A stretch of 64,000 bases of DNA. It comes from Chrysogorgia sp. JL179-B06. Lineage: Eukaryota; Cnidaria; Anthozoa; Scleralcyonacea; Chrysogorgiidae. Under the pieces are notes generated by a model, which saw only the letters and a program-made list of their open reading frames with translations, was not told the DNA's origin and did not search any database. Position 1 is the first letter of the stretch. The number at the start of each line of letters is the position of its first letter. A program made the translations under genes and the position numbers. The stretch lies in contig JAYKKM010000507.1 of the NCBI GenBank assembly GCA_035772405.1, positions 124,001 through 188,000 on the forward strand, in the 5' to 3' direction. Below, one piece after another: positions 1-11,453 of the stretch.

Positions 1-1870
1 CCTCATTTGTTCCTGGGGAATTGCACAAACATTATAACGAATGGGAAAGGATTGTTCATGTGGGTGAGGCGGAAGAAGTCCTCTCTTTCATTCGGAATGG
101 GGTTGATGTCTGGCGATATTTCCGGCCGTTTAACGGGAAGTTCGCGGGACAGCGCTACGAGTCAGCTTATCCACCTTCCCGAGAATTCCCGAATAGTCCA
201 TCCTGTGAGCATTTCAAGGATTTTGTTCATGCCACTATTCAGGAGAGTCCGTACAGGATTCTTAATATTTGGGGGTTTGTTGGTGAAGTGCATCCTCCAC
301 ATTTAGTGATGCCTATCACCGTCGAGCCAACTAAACCACGGATGTGCCACGATGAACGGTTTCTCAACCTTTGGATTCGCGATCTCCCATTTTCTTTGAA
401 TTATCTGTCTGACCTCCCACGATATGCCATTTTCAGACTGTTTATGATGACAAGAGTGGCTACGACCATTTAATGCTTACCCCATCTAGCAGGACTATGT
501 TCGGTCTATGCTGGGACGGTAGTTATTTTGTCTATGCCTCGTTACCTTTTGGTTGGAAGGCGAGCGCGTATGCATACCATTCAACGGGTTTGGTGGCCAC
601 CAGTTATATTCGTACACTGAAGGTCCCATGTAGTCAATACATTGATGATAGACACAATGGTCAGCTGGTTTGCACATCTGGTTGCGCCTGGTCTCATTTT
701 CAGAAAGCAGAAGCTGTGGCTTACATTGTCACCACGGTGCTCACGGTCCTAGGTTATACCATCGCTCTCGCAAAATCGTCTTTGATACCCTCCCAGTCCG
801 TATGTTTTTGGGGTTATCTATCCAATTCTCTGCTCATGGCATTCATTTTCCCAGACGACAAGAAAGAAGTTTCGAATTTTAAGGGAAGCTATTTTATCTC
901 AGGGGAATGTCAGTCTCCAGATGTTGCAGCGCTTTGCAGGGAAGACAACGTCTTTTTCTATTGCAGTACCCGCAGCCCGTTTGTACACTCGTGTAGTTTA
1001 TCGAGCTATAGGGTTGCATCATCAGAAGAGGTTAAGCGGACCTATTGCTGTTACGGTCGAGTTACGTGAGCAGATCACGTTCTGGAGGTTCCTGGATAAC
1101 TGGGATGGTCATCTTCCGTGGTTTGACGAGCGACATTACGTGCTCAAATTCTTTGCGGATGCCTCTAACTCCGGTTGGGGGGAATCGTTTTTCCACTTGA
1201 CGGCGAACCCGTCACATTGCGCGATTATTGGTAGCCAGCTCATCAGCCTAAACCTATCATTATCAAGGAGGCCCTTGCTCTTCTGAAAACCCTCTCTGTA
1301 GCTGCTCAATCGTGGTCGAATTGCCGCGTTGACGCGCATTCGGATAGTCTGACTCTTGTCAAGGCATGGCAACAACAAGGGGGAAAAAGTGCCGACCTCA
1401 GGCGGTTATTAAGTATCTTTCACGAGGTGTCGCTACGTGCTAATATTGGCCTCACACTGTGCCATGTGCCATCTAAGGAGAATTGGGCAGATGCTCCCTC
1501 TAGAGTTCTGTCTGTTGCTGACTGCATGCTTGCCGACCAAGGATGGCACGATTTACAGAGTCGGTGGGGGCCTCATACGGTCGATCTCATGTCCCTCGAT
1601 TCCAACGTGCATAATAGTCCTGACGGCATGCCACTCCGACATTTTTCTGCTTGGCCGACGCCAGACTCGGCGGGCGTTAATTTATTCGCACAGTCTTTGG
1701 ATGACTCAGACAATGCGTATGTGTTTCCCTCGTTTAATATTATTGGCCCGGTTCTTCGCTTCCTTTTTTCCGCTGGGTGCAACTTTACCGTTGTCCTTCC
1801 CGACATGTTTCCACGACGTTTTTGGTGGCCTTTGTGGTCAACGGACAAGCTCAGGATAAAGTCCGTTTAG
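1..1870 (+). pseudogene. Reverse transcriptase-RNase H of the DIRS-like element (frameshifted)
   Basis: Copies element RNA into DNA and degrades the RNA strand. RT motifs are readable: DDKSGYDH near 440-470, SLPFGWKASAY near 540-575, and the catalytic box YIDDRHNGQL near 640-667. Downstream FLGLSIQFSAHG (about 805-840) fits the RT thumb side. RNase H begins at FADASNSGWG (about 1153-1183) and continues with DAHSDSLTLVKAW near 1330-1368 and HVPSKENWADAPSR near 1460-1503. The segments lie in different frames (21-473 in one, 432-820 in another, 921-1286 back in the first, 1260-1870 in the second), so at least three indels have accumulated. No functional product is expected. Confidence 0.8.
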
Positions 1871-1999
1871 GTGGGATGGCTCAGTCTGGTGTTCTCCTCT
1901 TTCCAACGCGCGCGGGGCCTTTCGAGTACCGGCCTTTGGACTGCGACCTTTGGGCCTTTCAAGTGCAAGTAGTTTCCGGTAGTTCCCAACCTCGCTTCT

Positions 2000-3214
2000 T
2001 TGTTTAGGGGATTCCACGGTTATGGCGACCGGCAAAGACGTGTAAAAGACTGTCATTACCCGAATGACGACTGCGCAGTGTCTTATCAAACATGTGGGGT
2101 TAAACAACCCTCAGGAGGCAGTCCCGTTTTGCTCCCGTCTACTAAAACACTTCAACTCGATCTGAAGGCGATAGATAAGCTTATAGATGAACTACGGTCT
2201 GCACACATTTCGACCCCTTACGGACGTCAAAAATAGCGTTTGGAAGTCGAATTACAGAGGTTTCTCGCTACCTTATCTCCTCCTAAAACACCCTTCTTGT
2301 GTGCACCGAAAGATGTGATCCGGTTTCTTGTGTGGAAAGACCAAAAAGGACGAACACAGGTTCACCAACAGCATTGTCAGTTCCTCGGTTCGCGAGTTAA
2401 AGGCTTATGTGATTGCCCGTCGCGCCTGGCTGCAGGGACTATCGATTCCACCATTGGAAAACTTCGAGCCATCTTTAACAGTCTGGATCGTTCTGGTAAT
2501 TATGATATTCGTTCTGGAGGGGGTAATCCGGCCGCACACTTCACTGTGAAGCAATACCTCAAGTCGGTTCAGAAAGAGCAAACAGAGGCTAGGATTTCTC
2601 CTTGCCAAGCTACGCCAATCTTTTTCAACAAATTTCATAAAATCGTCCTCCACTTGCGATCCCTTGTTTCCAATCCCACCTCGTCCACTATCGATAAGTA
2701 TATTTTTGCACGTGACCTCACGTTTCTCACTCTCGAGTTTTATACCGGCCAGCGAGCCTCCGACCTGGGTAGGCTTAAAACCATTGATATTTTGCGGAGC
2801 CCCGACGGGAAAAGTTTGCTCATCCATCAGCGAGTTGGAAAATCTCTCAGAGGAAGTCGTTGCAGAGCAATTCCCATTTGTCCGTTGGGGAACCCCGCCA
2901 TTTGTCCTGTCGAAAACCTGAAATTTTACAGAACCCTTTGCACTGCCATGAAAATTGATTTGGGCACGGGATTTCTTTTTCGAGCAATGACTAATCATGT
3001 CTCCATATCCAGTTCTCCGTTTCTAGTATCTGCAGCACAAGCTAGATTGGTTACATATTTGAAGTCGCTGGGGCTGTACACCGACAAGACTGTGCATGGT
3101 TTCCGAGGGGGTACCGCTCTTCTTCTCCGCGTGCTTAGTGCCTCCAGCGATGATATCGCACGCCACATTGGGTGGTGCTCTACCGCCATGGTTGACCACT
3201 ATACTCAAGATTGA
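2000..3214 (+). pseudogene. Tyrosine recombinase of the DIRS-like element
   Basis: Would catalyse integration of the circular DNA intermediate by strand exchange at a nucleophilic tyrosine. The C-terminal catalytic core is well kept. It has the first arginine in TGQRASDLGRL (about 2745-2775), the box HGFRGGTALLL (about 3095-3130), HIGW (about 3163-3175) and the candidate nucleophile in VDHYTQD just before the stop. The N-terminal helical DNA-binding region continues upstream in the same frame but is interrupted by a TAG at 2234-2236. No ATG is placed well for the downstream segment; its longest open stretch begins at a TTG (2240). The 324-codon open segment is the least damaged part of this element. 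Confidence 0.8.
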
Positions 3215-3683
3215 TAAGGTTTTTGCGATAGCAGACACGTCAGACAGACTAGGGGATAGTATCCCTCCCTAGTGTGGGACAGGTCCTGGCGGAGGTGTTG
3301 GGCGGTCGTTTTAACGAGTGTAATAATTTAGTCGGGTTTGAACCATTCATCTAGTTTAGCCACCATCATATGGACGCTTTTGAGAAGAGTTTTGGGGAGA
3401 GAGTTTTGGGATATGAGGTTTTGGTATTAGGGGTGAGTTAGAGATTGCTGTATATATTTAAAAGCTTTATTTGTCTGACGAGTTTGTTTTGTATTATCTT
3501 ATCTTTTCAGGTTCTTTTTCAGTTCGGAGAGCATAGAAAGGTAATAAGAGGTCAAAACTAAAACTTTAAGCGAGTTAAGTCAGGTAGTGCTGCAATATTT
3601 TGCCATTGGAGAGGAAGAGGAAGCATAGTTTTGCAATCTTACGACGAGTTGTGGGGCGAATGGATAGATATCACTGAATATCA

Positions 3684-3686
3684 CTA

Positions 3687-3738
<52 letters not shown>
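3684..3738. repeat. (TA)n microsatellite
   Basis: About 55 bp of nearly pure TA dinucleotides directly abutting the MITE at 3740. TA-rich DNA is a frequent landing site for MITEs. Confidence 0.95.
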
Positions 3739-3739
<1 letters not shown>

Positions 3740-3742
<3 letters not shown>

Positions 3743-3883
3743 GGTTTTATGGAATCTTTTTCGTGGCCGTCAAAATCAGAAATGTTCGAACCTGTTTTTC
3801 GAAATCCGTTGGATTTCCTTTTAAAAACTAGATAGAATTTGTGATCAGATTTTGACTTCAAAAAAAGATTCCATAAAACCTCC
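3740..3883. mobile_element. 144-bp MITE with 22-bp perfect terminal inverted repeats
   Basis: Starts with GGAGGTTTTATGGAATCTTT (3740 on) and ends with its exact complement (to 3883). Complementarity continues imperfectly inward to about 40 bp (GTCAAAATCAGA against TCAGATTTTGAC). It sits between two TA tracts, which hides the target duplication. There is no coding capacity, so it is non-autonomous; its mobilising family is unknown. Confidence 0.85.
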
Positions 3884-3900
3884 CATATAATGATAATAAT

Positions 3901-3905
<5 letters not shown>

Positions 3906-3930
<25 letters not shown>
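3906..3930. repeat. (TA)n microsatellite
   Basis: A 25-bp TA run shortly after the MITE. From here to about 4350 the sequence is AT-rich and I see no gene or repeat structure. Confidence 0.9.
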
Positions 3931-3931
<1 letters not shown>

Positions 3932-4351
3932 ATTGTTATTATTATCATTGTCACTTTTTAATTTTTGCTACTTTTTATCATAATCGTAGTTGTAATTGTT
4001 GTTATATTTCACATTTTATAATATTGGACTTGTACCAATGTCTATTTGTTTTATTTTGTTTCATGGATATAATGACTGTTATTCTGTTTCTTTTCTTTTT
4101 TTAATCTAAACTACACAGCAAAAATAAATTGCCTACATATACGCAACTATATGCATTTCTATGTCATCTACTCTCCGAGAAGTTTTGTAAATATTGACAT
4201 ATATTATTATGCAGTTTATTAATTAAACTTCTGAATGCATACAATGGGATTATAAACACTTAACTAATGTACACAAAATTCTTGAATCCTAAGTTGCTAA
4301 ACTATTTACAATAAAAGATAATAATAAATCAAAAATCTTAAAAATATATAG

Positions 4352-6723
4352 CTAGCTAAAAATAATAAGACAGAAAAATCCTTTACTTCCTATTCCATGA
4401 ACAACAATTCCAGGAGGGAGAAAGAGCTGCAGGCCACACGTGGAAAACCATGGCAATCTTTTCTCTCCAGAGTTGGAATCATAAAATTCAATAATCATCA
4501 GGTGAGGAAATCCAAGTAGGGGTACCTTGTCTGCTCCAGTTACGAAGATGAGCAAGTCTTCCAACTCCAAATCAACAACAGCACCCTCTTCCAGATCTTG
4601 CAGAAAAACTTCAAAACTATATATAGTTTTGTCCTCTTCACTCTTCTTGTTTGAGGCAACTTCTGAGAAATTGATGAGATACAATTGGCTGAATTTTGAG
4701 ACATTGATGTTCTCTTCTTTGTTGCTGAGAATGGCATTAAACTTTGGAATTCTTCATGACCAGGTCACCAAAGTTACCTGTATAAATAAGTTTAATAACA
4801 TTCATTGTATAGATTTTTCAAAACTAGTTAAATATTCATGAGTAAAACCATGTTTAGTGCCAAACCATCTTGTATCTTTATATGTTATAGCAGATTGCAA
4901 CCTTGACTTCCATAGCCCCATATGACTGGTGTAAAAAGTAATTTTTAGTGCATTATATATAGAACATTAATGAACAGGCCAGTAAAAACTATAATAATAT
5001 AAACCTGGAATATATATACTTGAAGTTTTGTAATAGGTATTACCCTAAACTTGTTCTTGCAATTTAGAAGCAAAATAAATTTACTTACCAATTAACATAA
5101 CTTACATTTGCCATGTTTTTCCGTAATAATATGCATTTAAATTATTTTATAATGTCTTTTAAAACCACTTACGTTTTGAAACAAGTTGTGGAGTTCCGAA
5201 AAAAACTCGTAACTAAACCTAAAATAGTCTTTGGAACTTCCTTTTTGGCATTTCATACCTTGAACAATAGCATGTTCATTCGTTCATGCACCTATATACT
5301 ATCAAATAGGCAACACCTGGATAAATAGTATCTTGCTGTTGCTCGTTCTTTTCTCTTTCGCTGGACGTTTTCGCGTAGCATGTTGAAGCCGTAAGACACG
5401 AAAAAAAGAACTGGACTCTGTTGATATTTGAAATGACATCGTCCTGTTCTAGTCTTCTCAAACACAGTTGTCGTTTGATCAATTGTAAATCCACATTCGT
5501 AACCCTCCACACAGGTCTAACAGCGGTTGTGTGGTTGCTGTTCTGAATGTTGGTGTAAGGGATAATTTGTTCCAGCTTTTTTACCTGTTTAAATAATAAG
5601 CAGTTCTTTTCTCAGACATTGCTATGCATATCAGTCGGTTACTACAATCACAGGAGACCAAAGCCAAGAGCCTGTGTCTCTACAATGACAAAAAAACATG
5701 TTACTGTAGCTTTTGTAGTCATTTTACTGTTTTCCAAACATGCAAAGTAATTTTGCTGAAGGGTTTCTAATGTCTATAAGGACTACAAGTTGAAAGTTAC
5801 ATAATAATAAGTTTTAAGATTAACAAGACTAACACGTTTTAAGGACATTCACTGTATGTTAATGTCTTATCAATGATATTAACATTACATTCCTGGATAT
5901 TATTTTGAAATAATAGGGTGTTAAAATTAAATATACTATTTAATTACTTTTTCACAAGAAATAATATTCTTTAGTTGAGCTGATCCATAGTCTTTTAGTT
6001 TCCTTAACTTAAGCCCAGCAGGTAATCCTTTGATATAATAATCCAATGGTCCATTTATCATGCTTTTGTATGGCAAAGCCACACCATGTTTACCACTTGC
6101 AGAGCTTATCACAAAGTTGCAAAAATGATGGCAGTATTTAATAACAAAAACAAGGTCTGGAACATACTGTACACCTCAAGTGTCAGAGACATTAAGATCT
6201 TACCAAAAGCTTGGCTAAAAATATCCCTAACTTTATCAATCAATCCTTGTCGACTTAATTCAATTTCACCTAATATAAAAAAGCAACATCAAATAAAAGC
6301 AGAATGTACTGGAAGAATAATTTTTATCTGAAAGTCTAAAGTCATGACAGTATACATATATCACAATAACTACACAAACAAGACACAGCACATCATAATA
6401 ATAATACAATAATATGGCACACACTGTAGCGTATCATAGTATAGTATAGTACACACTATATCATAGTATTAATGTGGTATAGCATATTTGTACTGTAAAC
6501 AACAGTAGACAAGGGCTATGAGTATAACAATGCTACAAATTAACTGATCTGATTCCTAGAGCTATACTGTACTTAACAGAACTAAACTGAACTATTGACG
6601 AACATTTGCTTACCAGATGTTTTGGTTAACTCAGCATAAATTTGATTCATGATTGTGCAGTTGTCAATGATTTTCTTCCCCTTTGAGACAGCAATCAACA
6701 TCAAGGGTTTCCAAGTAGTTAAC
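4352..6723 (-). CDS. HECT-domain (G2E3-like) E3 ligase gene, 3' exons only
   Basis: Four minus-strand exon candidates form one HECT ubiquitin-ligase-like domain. Exon 6614-6723 encodes LTTWKPLMLIAVSKGKK and is bordered by AG and GT. Exon 6204-6269 (GEIELSRQGLIDKVRD) joins it in frame. Exon 5948-6174 contains GLPAGLKLRKLKDYGSAQL, a pattern usual between the two HECT lobes. The last exon (4352 to about 4752) carries the C-lobe signatures LEDLLIFVTGADKVPLLGF and FSTCGLQLFLPP. HECT ligases carry ubiquitin on a cysteine in the C-lobe, and STC is the usual catalytic context. The join into the last exon is uncertain: the frame shifts near its start, so this may be a decaying copy. Upstream exons were not found. 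Such genes are multicopy in many marine invertebrates. Confidence 0.6.
4753..5947. other. Intronic/unassigned AT-rich stretch inside the HECT locus
   Basis: No conserved coding segment is recognised. A minus-strand open segment at about 5330-5512 (about 70 codons, with cysteines and charged residues) resembles no family I know and could be chance. Confidence 0.4.
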
Positions 6724-7285
6724 CTGTCATGAATAATGTTATAAACTTATAAAGAACAATTTATATATTATGTATATATTATATATATATATATCAAATA
6801 TAAATTGGTAGCACACACAACATCGAAATGTCGAGTTTGACCATGTGGGATTTGAACCAACAACAGAATGGTATACATATTAAACCATTTAGTCTGCAAC
6901 CACAATTGCAGTAAACATTAAAGCAAAAAAATTGTACTTAAACAAGGTTTTCAAGTGGTATTTCTGATGTAAAATTGGGTTGGAAATCTGGCTGATTATT
7001 GACTTTAAATACCATTGTTATATTATAATACATTTGTACACGTACTGTCTCGAAAATTCGACACATTATTTACCACAACTTTTCCTTCATCCACCAATTT
7101 TAAATACCAAATATTACTTTTAATATATACTCTAATACATAGCAACTTAATAATTAACTTCTTCTCATAAATTCACGGTAAAATATGTTGGCACCAGACA
7201 GACAGCTTACGGCGCTTTCTTGGTGGCTGTGTCGAAACTGACACGTTGATCAGGTATTTGTTGCTGATGGTTCTGGTTGTCTAGG
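6724..7285. other. Unassigned AT-rich stretch
   Basis: Contains a short TA-repeat tract at about 6758-6795. No upstream HECT exon, RNA gene or repeat terminus could be recognised. Confidence 0.4.
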
Positions 7286-9516
7286 TTAACCCAGTTCTGA
7301 GAAAAGTGATATTAAATTAAATGTATAGTTAGGACTTGTATAGTTATTTTCCTTCTCCCAAATACACACCACCCTTTGAGGAACAACTAGATGTCGTTTA
7401 TAAAATACAATGTAAACAATACAATTACAGCTACATTGGTGCATGGGCCAGGAAGATGTTTTCGAACTAGAAAGAAAGAGTACATTATCAATATATCCTT
7501 CGATACTCCAAAGACCAACGCTACCAGTCGCAGCTTCTGACCTCGTTTGTGTGCCGAGTCCTTGTACTCGTTTTGCAGCAAACCTGTTAGTCCTGTTGAG
7601 CATATCAATCTCAGTTTGTAACAGATAGTTCCACAGTTCACAACCATACAACATACGAGGAAGTCTGATTGTAATCTAAGCATTTGTACTGACAATGGGA
7701 TTTAATCCTCCTGGACGAATACCATTAAACAGCCTATGACTTCTCTTCCTTTTTTGCTATTTCGAACGTTCTATTTGTGCTGCTGTAATTTCTCAAGATT
7801 AAAATACCAACGTGAGTATATTGTTCCCTTTCTTCAATTACCAATTCATCTAAAAACCATTTCCGATTATGCTTATTGGCATTCCTTATTCTTGTAGTTT
7901 CACCAAATGTGACAATTTTTGTCTTGCTGACATTAAACATAAACCTCCAACACTTACTGTATGACTCCATTGTGGTGATCATCCAATGTAGGCTTTTTGT
8001 TCTTGAAGACAACAGAGCTATGTCATCTGTTACTAGGATAGAGTCACATTTAGATGGACCAATAACCTACCCATCAGATGTTAGGCTTAGAGTTTCTGGA
8101 ATGTCATTGTAGACAACAAAGAGCCACAGGGACAAGACACCACTTTGACACACCCTTGTCCTACTGAAAACCATGAAGAAATTAAATTGTTGTACATAAC
8201 AGAGCTTGATAGCTTTGAGTACCAGTTCTTAAGTAGTCTCCATCTTTTCCTTGAATACCAGCTTTAAACAACTTGTAAAATCACCCATCAATCCATACAG
8301 TATCGAATGCTTTTGAGGTGTTGAGAAAACAGCAATAAACTTTGCTTCCGCACTCTACATAATGTGAAACAGCTTCCTGAAAAACAAAGCTAGCAGTAAT
8401 GCAACTTTTCGTCTGCTGGTATGCAAACTGAGACCTGTTTGGAATGTTTGCCTGCCCAAGTTTAGGCAACATTCGTTCCAAAATAACTCGCTTAACTCTT
8501 TCCCGACAGGCTGAAAAACATCCAAAATTGAACCACCCTTTGTTCTATTGATATCTCGTGAAATAACCATAACTGTTGCGAAAGCTATACATTTTCTGAA
8601 AGCCCAATAAACCGGCTTTTACTTGTGCTTTTAAATTTCCCGAACAAAACACATTATGTTAATATAAATTAGCACTAATTATCATAAATCAGGTTGAAAA
8701 ATTTACATTTTTCTAGAAAAGGCCATCTTGCATGCCCGCGTAGCATCGTAAAAACTCAAAATGCCACCAATCGCAGAGTTGTTTATGAAATCAAATCAAA
8801 CTTGGCATGTGCATAGATTTCATGTTCCTGGCGCTTGTCGAATTTCAATTTTTAATCTTGCGTTACCGTGTTCCGTGTTTTTCGATTGACAACTTTGCGG
8901 GTCCTTCAACGACCCGTTAAAACTGCGCCGGTCAGGAAAGATTTAAGAGTTGAGTTATTCCTCAATAGTTGTTCTTGTCAAGTTTGTCCTTTTTTCCAGT
9001 CTTAAACAGGTTTCGGATCTGTCCATGTATTATGGAATCACTTACATCTTCAAGACAGCGGATAGCATTTTAAATGTAAAGCACAACACATCATAGAATG
9101 CACGACCTGCATATTTTATATGTTCATAAGCAATCGTATCAGGACCGCCAGCTTTTCCATTTGGCAATTTAGTGCATATATTCTCAACCTGTTGAATCGT
9201 GAATGGTTCATCAAGTATATCGTCGTTTATATCCAAACTTTGTTCATTATATTCACCAACCTTCCTCAACGAAATTGTTGAATTCTACATCATAGTTTGG
9301 ATCATCAGCAGGTGTGAATAGGTCAGAATAGTGGTGCATCCAAATATTGAGCAAATCTGCATCTTCTGTTACTATTTTGCATCTATTTCTATCACATGAT
9401 TTAGCCTTATATTTACGTAGCTTGGCCAATGCTTTATAAAATCTACCGCGATCCAAATTAAACGCTTTTTCCGATGATTCGAATTTTTGAGATTCCACTT
9501 CCAGTTGTTTTCTCAT
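7286..9516 (-). pseudogene. LINE reverse transcriptase, fragmented
   Basis: Segments in order along the minus strand are as follows. 9516-9253 is a basic pre-RT linker. 9269-9042 carries LPNGKAGGPDTIAYEHIKY, a typical RT block-1 entry. After the MITE, 8481-8281 carries NRSQFAYQQTKSC and FLNTSKAFDTVW, the metal-binding motif-A region with its first aspartate replaced. 8012-7734 carries FMFNVSKTKIVTFG. 7695-7286 contains YGCELWN and the C-terminal tail. The catalytic FADD box was not found. Different frames and many indels mean it is inactive. It would have primed reverse transcription at nicked chromosomal DNA. Confidence 0.7.
8496..8942. mobile_element. TTAA-flanked MITE inside the LINE (piggyBac-like)
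   Basis: The insert is bounded by TTAA on both sides (8492-8495 and 8943-8946). Its imperfect inverted termini are CTCTTTCCCGACAGG on the left and, as complement of the right end, ATCTTTCCTGACCGG. The RT reading resumes on the other side. TTAA duplication is the hallmark of piggyBac-type transposases, so this is presumably a non-autonomous passenger of that group. No coding capacity. Confidence 0.65.
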
Positions 9517-9717
9517 TTCGCTACGGAAAAGTCGTTTTGCGTTTTTATAGTCTTGGAAATACTTATTGCTTACTTATTTGTAAGAACAAATTCTCAACCA
9601 TCATATAATCAACAGTAGTTGTCATTGTGCCACCACCAGAATAGAAAGTTTCAACTGGACCGGTGCAAAAATCCAGGGAATTAACGGCTACCAAATTAAG
9701 TCTCTCCATGAATTTTA

Positions 9718-10209
9718 TTAAACCTTACCCCTCTCGTTTGGTACGGCATTTATGTATCTTAGTCCACTGTGATTTCCTATGTGAACATTAAAGTCACCAG
9801 CAACAATCACTATTCCAGAATGTATAAATTCGTTTATAGTGTCTTCGAGACTTTCAAGATAGTTTCTATATACTGCAACGTTACAGCAAGATGATGGTAG
9901 ATAAGCACCAATCAAATAAACTGTATCCGAGTTATTAGATGTTAATTCAATTGCAATTACTCTGTCATTACCTTTGTCATTTAGGATCCTAACACAGGCA
10001 TTTAAACTCTTCCGCCACAGAGGCACACCACCCCAACCTCTTCTCCATATAGAATCTAGATGTAGGTCTGAGCTTGCTCTTCCCCAACCATGAAAATCTG
10101 GATGCACTGTTTCAAGTAGATCAAGAGAATCTGGATATAACCAATGTTCAGTAAGAATACAGATATCAGCTTGTTCAAAACAACAGTCCAAAAAAATCAT
10201 GTTATGCAA
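9718..10209 (-). pseudogene. LINE apurinic/apyrimidinic-type endonuclease fragment
   Basis: This 163-codon open segment matches the exonuclease-endonuclease-phosphatase fold of LINE ORF2. ICILTEHWLY is the metal-binding glutamate region and VIVAGDFNVHIG is the catalytic GDFN motif. In life this domain nicks target DNA to start target-primed reverse transcription. The C-terminal SDH region is missing or frameshifted, so it is a fragment. It lies directly upstream of the RT pieces on the same strand. Confidence 0.75.
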
Positions 10210-10354
10210 AATGCCACCAACATTCCATGTGATGACTTCAGTGAAGAAATTAAACTGGGCATTTTATACGAGCGTTGATTGCTTTCCAAGATTCATTTCC
10301 TGGTGAATTTGTTTCGAGCCCGCTTTGGTCAGCCAAGGTTTGCAGGTAACATAT

Positions 10355-11453
10355 TTAGGCCAAAAAACCATCAGCAAGAACTTTTGAGCAGTCAGAATGT
10401 TGAGTTTGGCTGTCCCTTTGCGTTTGCTTAAAAACGTTTTCAAACGAGTCGGGAAAATATTTTGGCTTTTTAAATATTCGTAGATCAGCAGTTACGTTTT
10501 CAGCGATACCACTGAGGAAAAATCTCCTGATATTTCTCCTTTTCGTTGAACACCAAAAAATATACATGAAATATCAGACGAATCCACTCCATCATCCTGT
10601 TGTTGTTGCAGTTCTCGTCGCTGTTGTTGTTGTTGTTGTTGTTGTTCTTTTTGCTGTTGTTGCTGTGCTTGGTGTAGTTTTTGTTTAACTTTGTCACTGT
10701 ATAGATGACCGCATGAGTCTTCTTGTTCTTTTCCAGAAGTATCTATTGTTGCCCCTTCAGTCAGCTCCAATGGCCCCCTCCAAATTCACTGGTTGATGGA
10801 CTCATCAAATATGTGAATATCGGCATTACCGTCGCCAGATTTAGATGTGCACTTGGGCTTTTGTACAGCGGCCCGAGTGACTTCCAGTATATCTATATTG
10901 TGTTGATTTAATTCACAAGTATTGTAAATCTTCTCCCATATCTATGAGAAATTGATGCATCAGTGCTCTTAAAACTTTGAAAATTTGCATTTAGTTGCAC
11001 GAGATCACCAATTTGTTTATCTTGAAGTTCTATTATCTTATTTTGCTCTCTTAGACGTTTTTCTAGCTTGAATATATCTCTTGTTACTAATTATTTGAAC
11101 AGCAACAAGTCGGCTTGTATAGCAGCAAAACAATCCCGGCAGCTCTGGTGCTTGGAAACGTCAGTCAGACCAACATCTTCGACTTGAAAATTTGAGACCA
11201 ACTGCTTGTCATCTCTCTATATATATACACCAATTGCAGGGTAAACAGATTCAGAAATGTTATGAGAATTTTCACATGAAAAGGTAGATGAATTTCCGTC
11301 AGACTTGAACATCGCCTTAACGTCCGCACTGACAATATTCATATCCAAACACGTGAATAGTTTGTATACATCGTCGGCCAAACGTTCTTCTAGGCTATCG
11401 AATTTACTTGTGCCTCTGGGCTTTACCCCTCGTAATAAGTCAACGAATTCCAT
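10355..11453 (-). pseudogene. Probable LINE ORF1 region with coiled coil and poly-Q
   Basis: Pieces in several frames. 11453-11217 opens at an ATG with an acidic N-terminus (MEFVDLLRGVKPRG). Around 11090-10980 there is a heptad-rich stretch (LEKRLREQNKIIELQDKQI) that would form a coiled coil. At 10770-10492 lies a glutamine-rich stretch encoded by the CAA/CAG tract. Position upstream of the endonuclease and the coiled coil fit a LINE ORF1 RNA-binding protein, but no RRM or esterase domain is recognisable. It could instead be an unrelated host gene fragment. Confidence 0.4.
10597..10674. repeat. (GTT/CTG)n trinucleotide tract, poly-Q on the minus strand
   Basis: Interrupted GTT and CTG triplets on the plus strand read as CAA/CAG glutamine codons on the minus strand. 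Confidence 0.9.

Larger units (their letters stand above)
1..3560 (+). mobile_element. DIRS/Ngaro-type tyrosine-recombinase retrotransposon, decayed, 5' end cut by window edge
   Basis: Reverse transcriptase, RNase H and tyrosine recombinase motifs follow one another on the plus strand. This order is characteristic of DIRS-order retroelements, which integrate with a tyrosine recombinase instead of a DDE integrase. Coding continuity is broken by several frameshifts and at least one in-frame stop, so this copy is dead. The right border is not defined: after the recombinase stop (3214) there are about 350 bp without a gene, including a short inverted repeat around 3249-3273 (CTAGGGGATA / TATCCCTCCCTAG), which may be part of the terminal structure. 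DIRS versus Ngaro cannot be decided because the 5' part is missing. Confidence 0.75.
7286..11453 (-). mobile_element. Non-LTR (LINE) retrotransposon remnant, minus strand
   Basis: Reading leftwards there is an ORF1-like coiled-coil region (11453-10355), an AP-endonuclease segment (10209-9718), and reverse transcriptase with its C-terminal tail (9516-7286). This is the normal ORF1, endonuclease, RT order of endonuclease-encoding LINEs. All parts are broken by stops and frameshifts, and a MITE (8496-8942) sits inside the RT. No poly(A) or simple-repeat tail was recognised at the 7.28-kb end. Confidence 0.7.

Noticed and set aside
5276..5512. Extra exon of the HECT gene
   Set aside because: Two overlapping minus-strand frames exist, but neither resembles HECT sequence nor joins in frame to the neighbouring exons.
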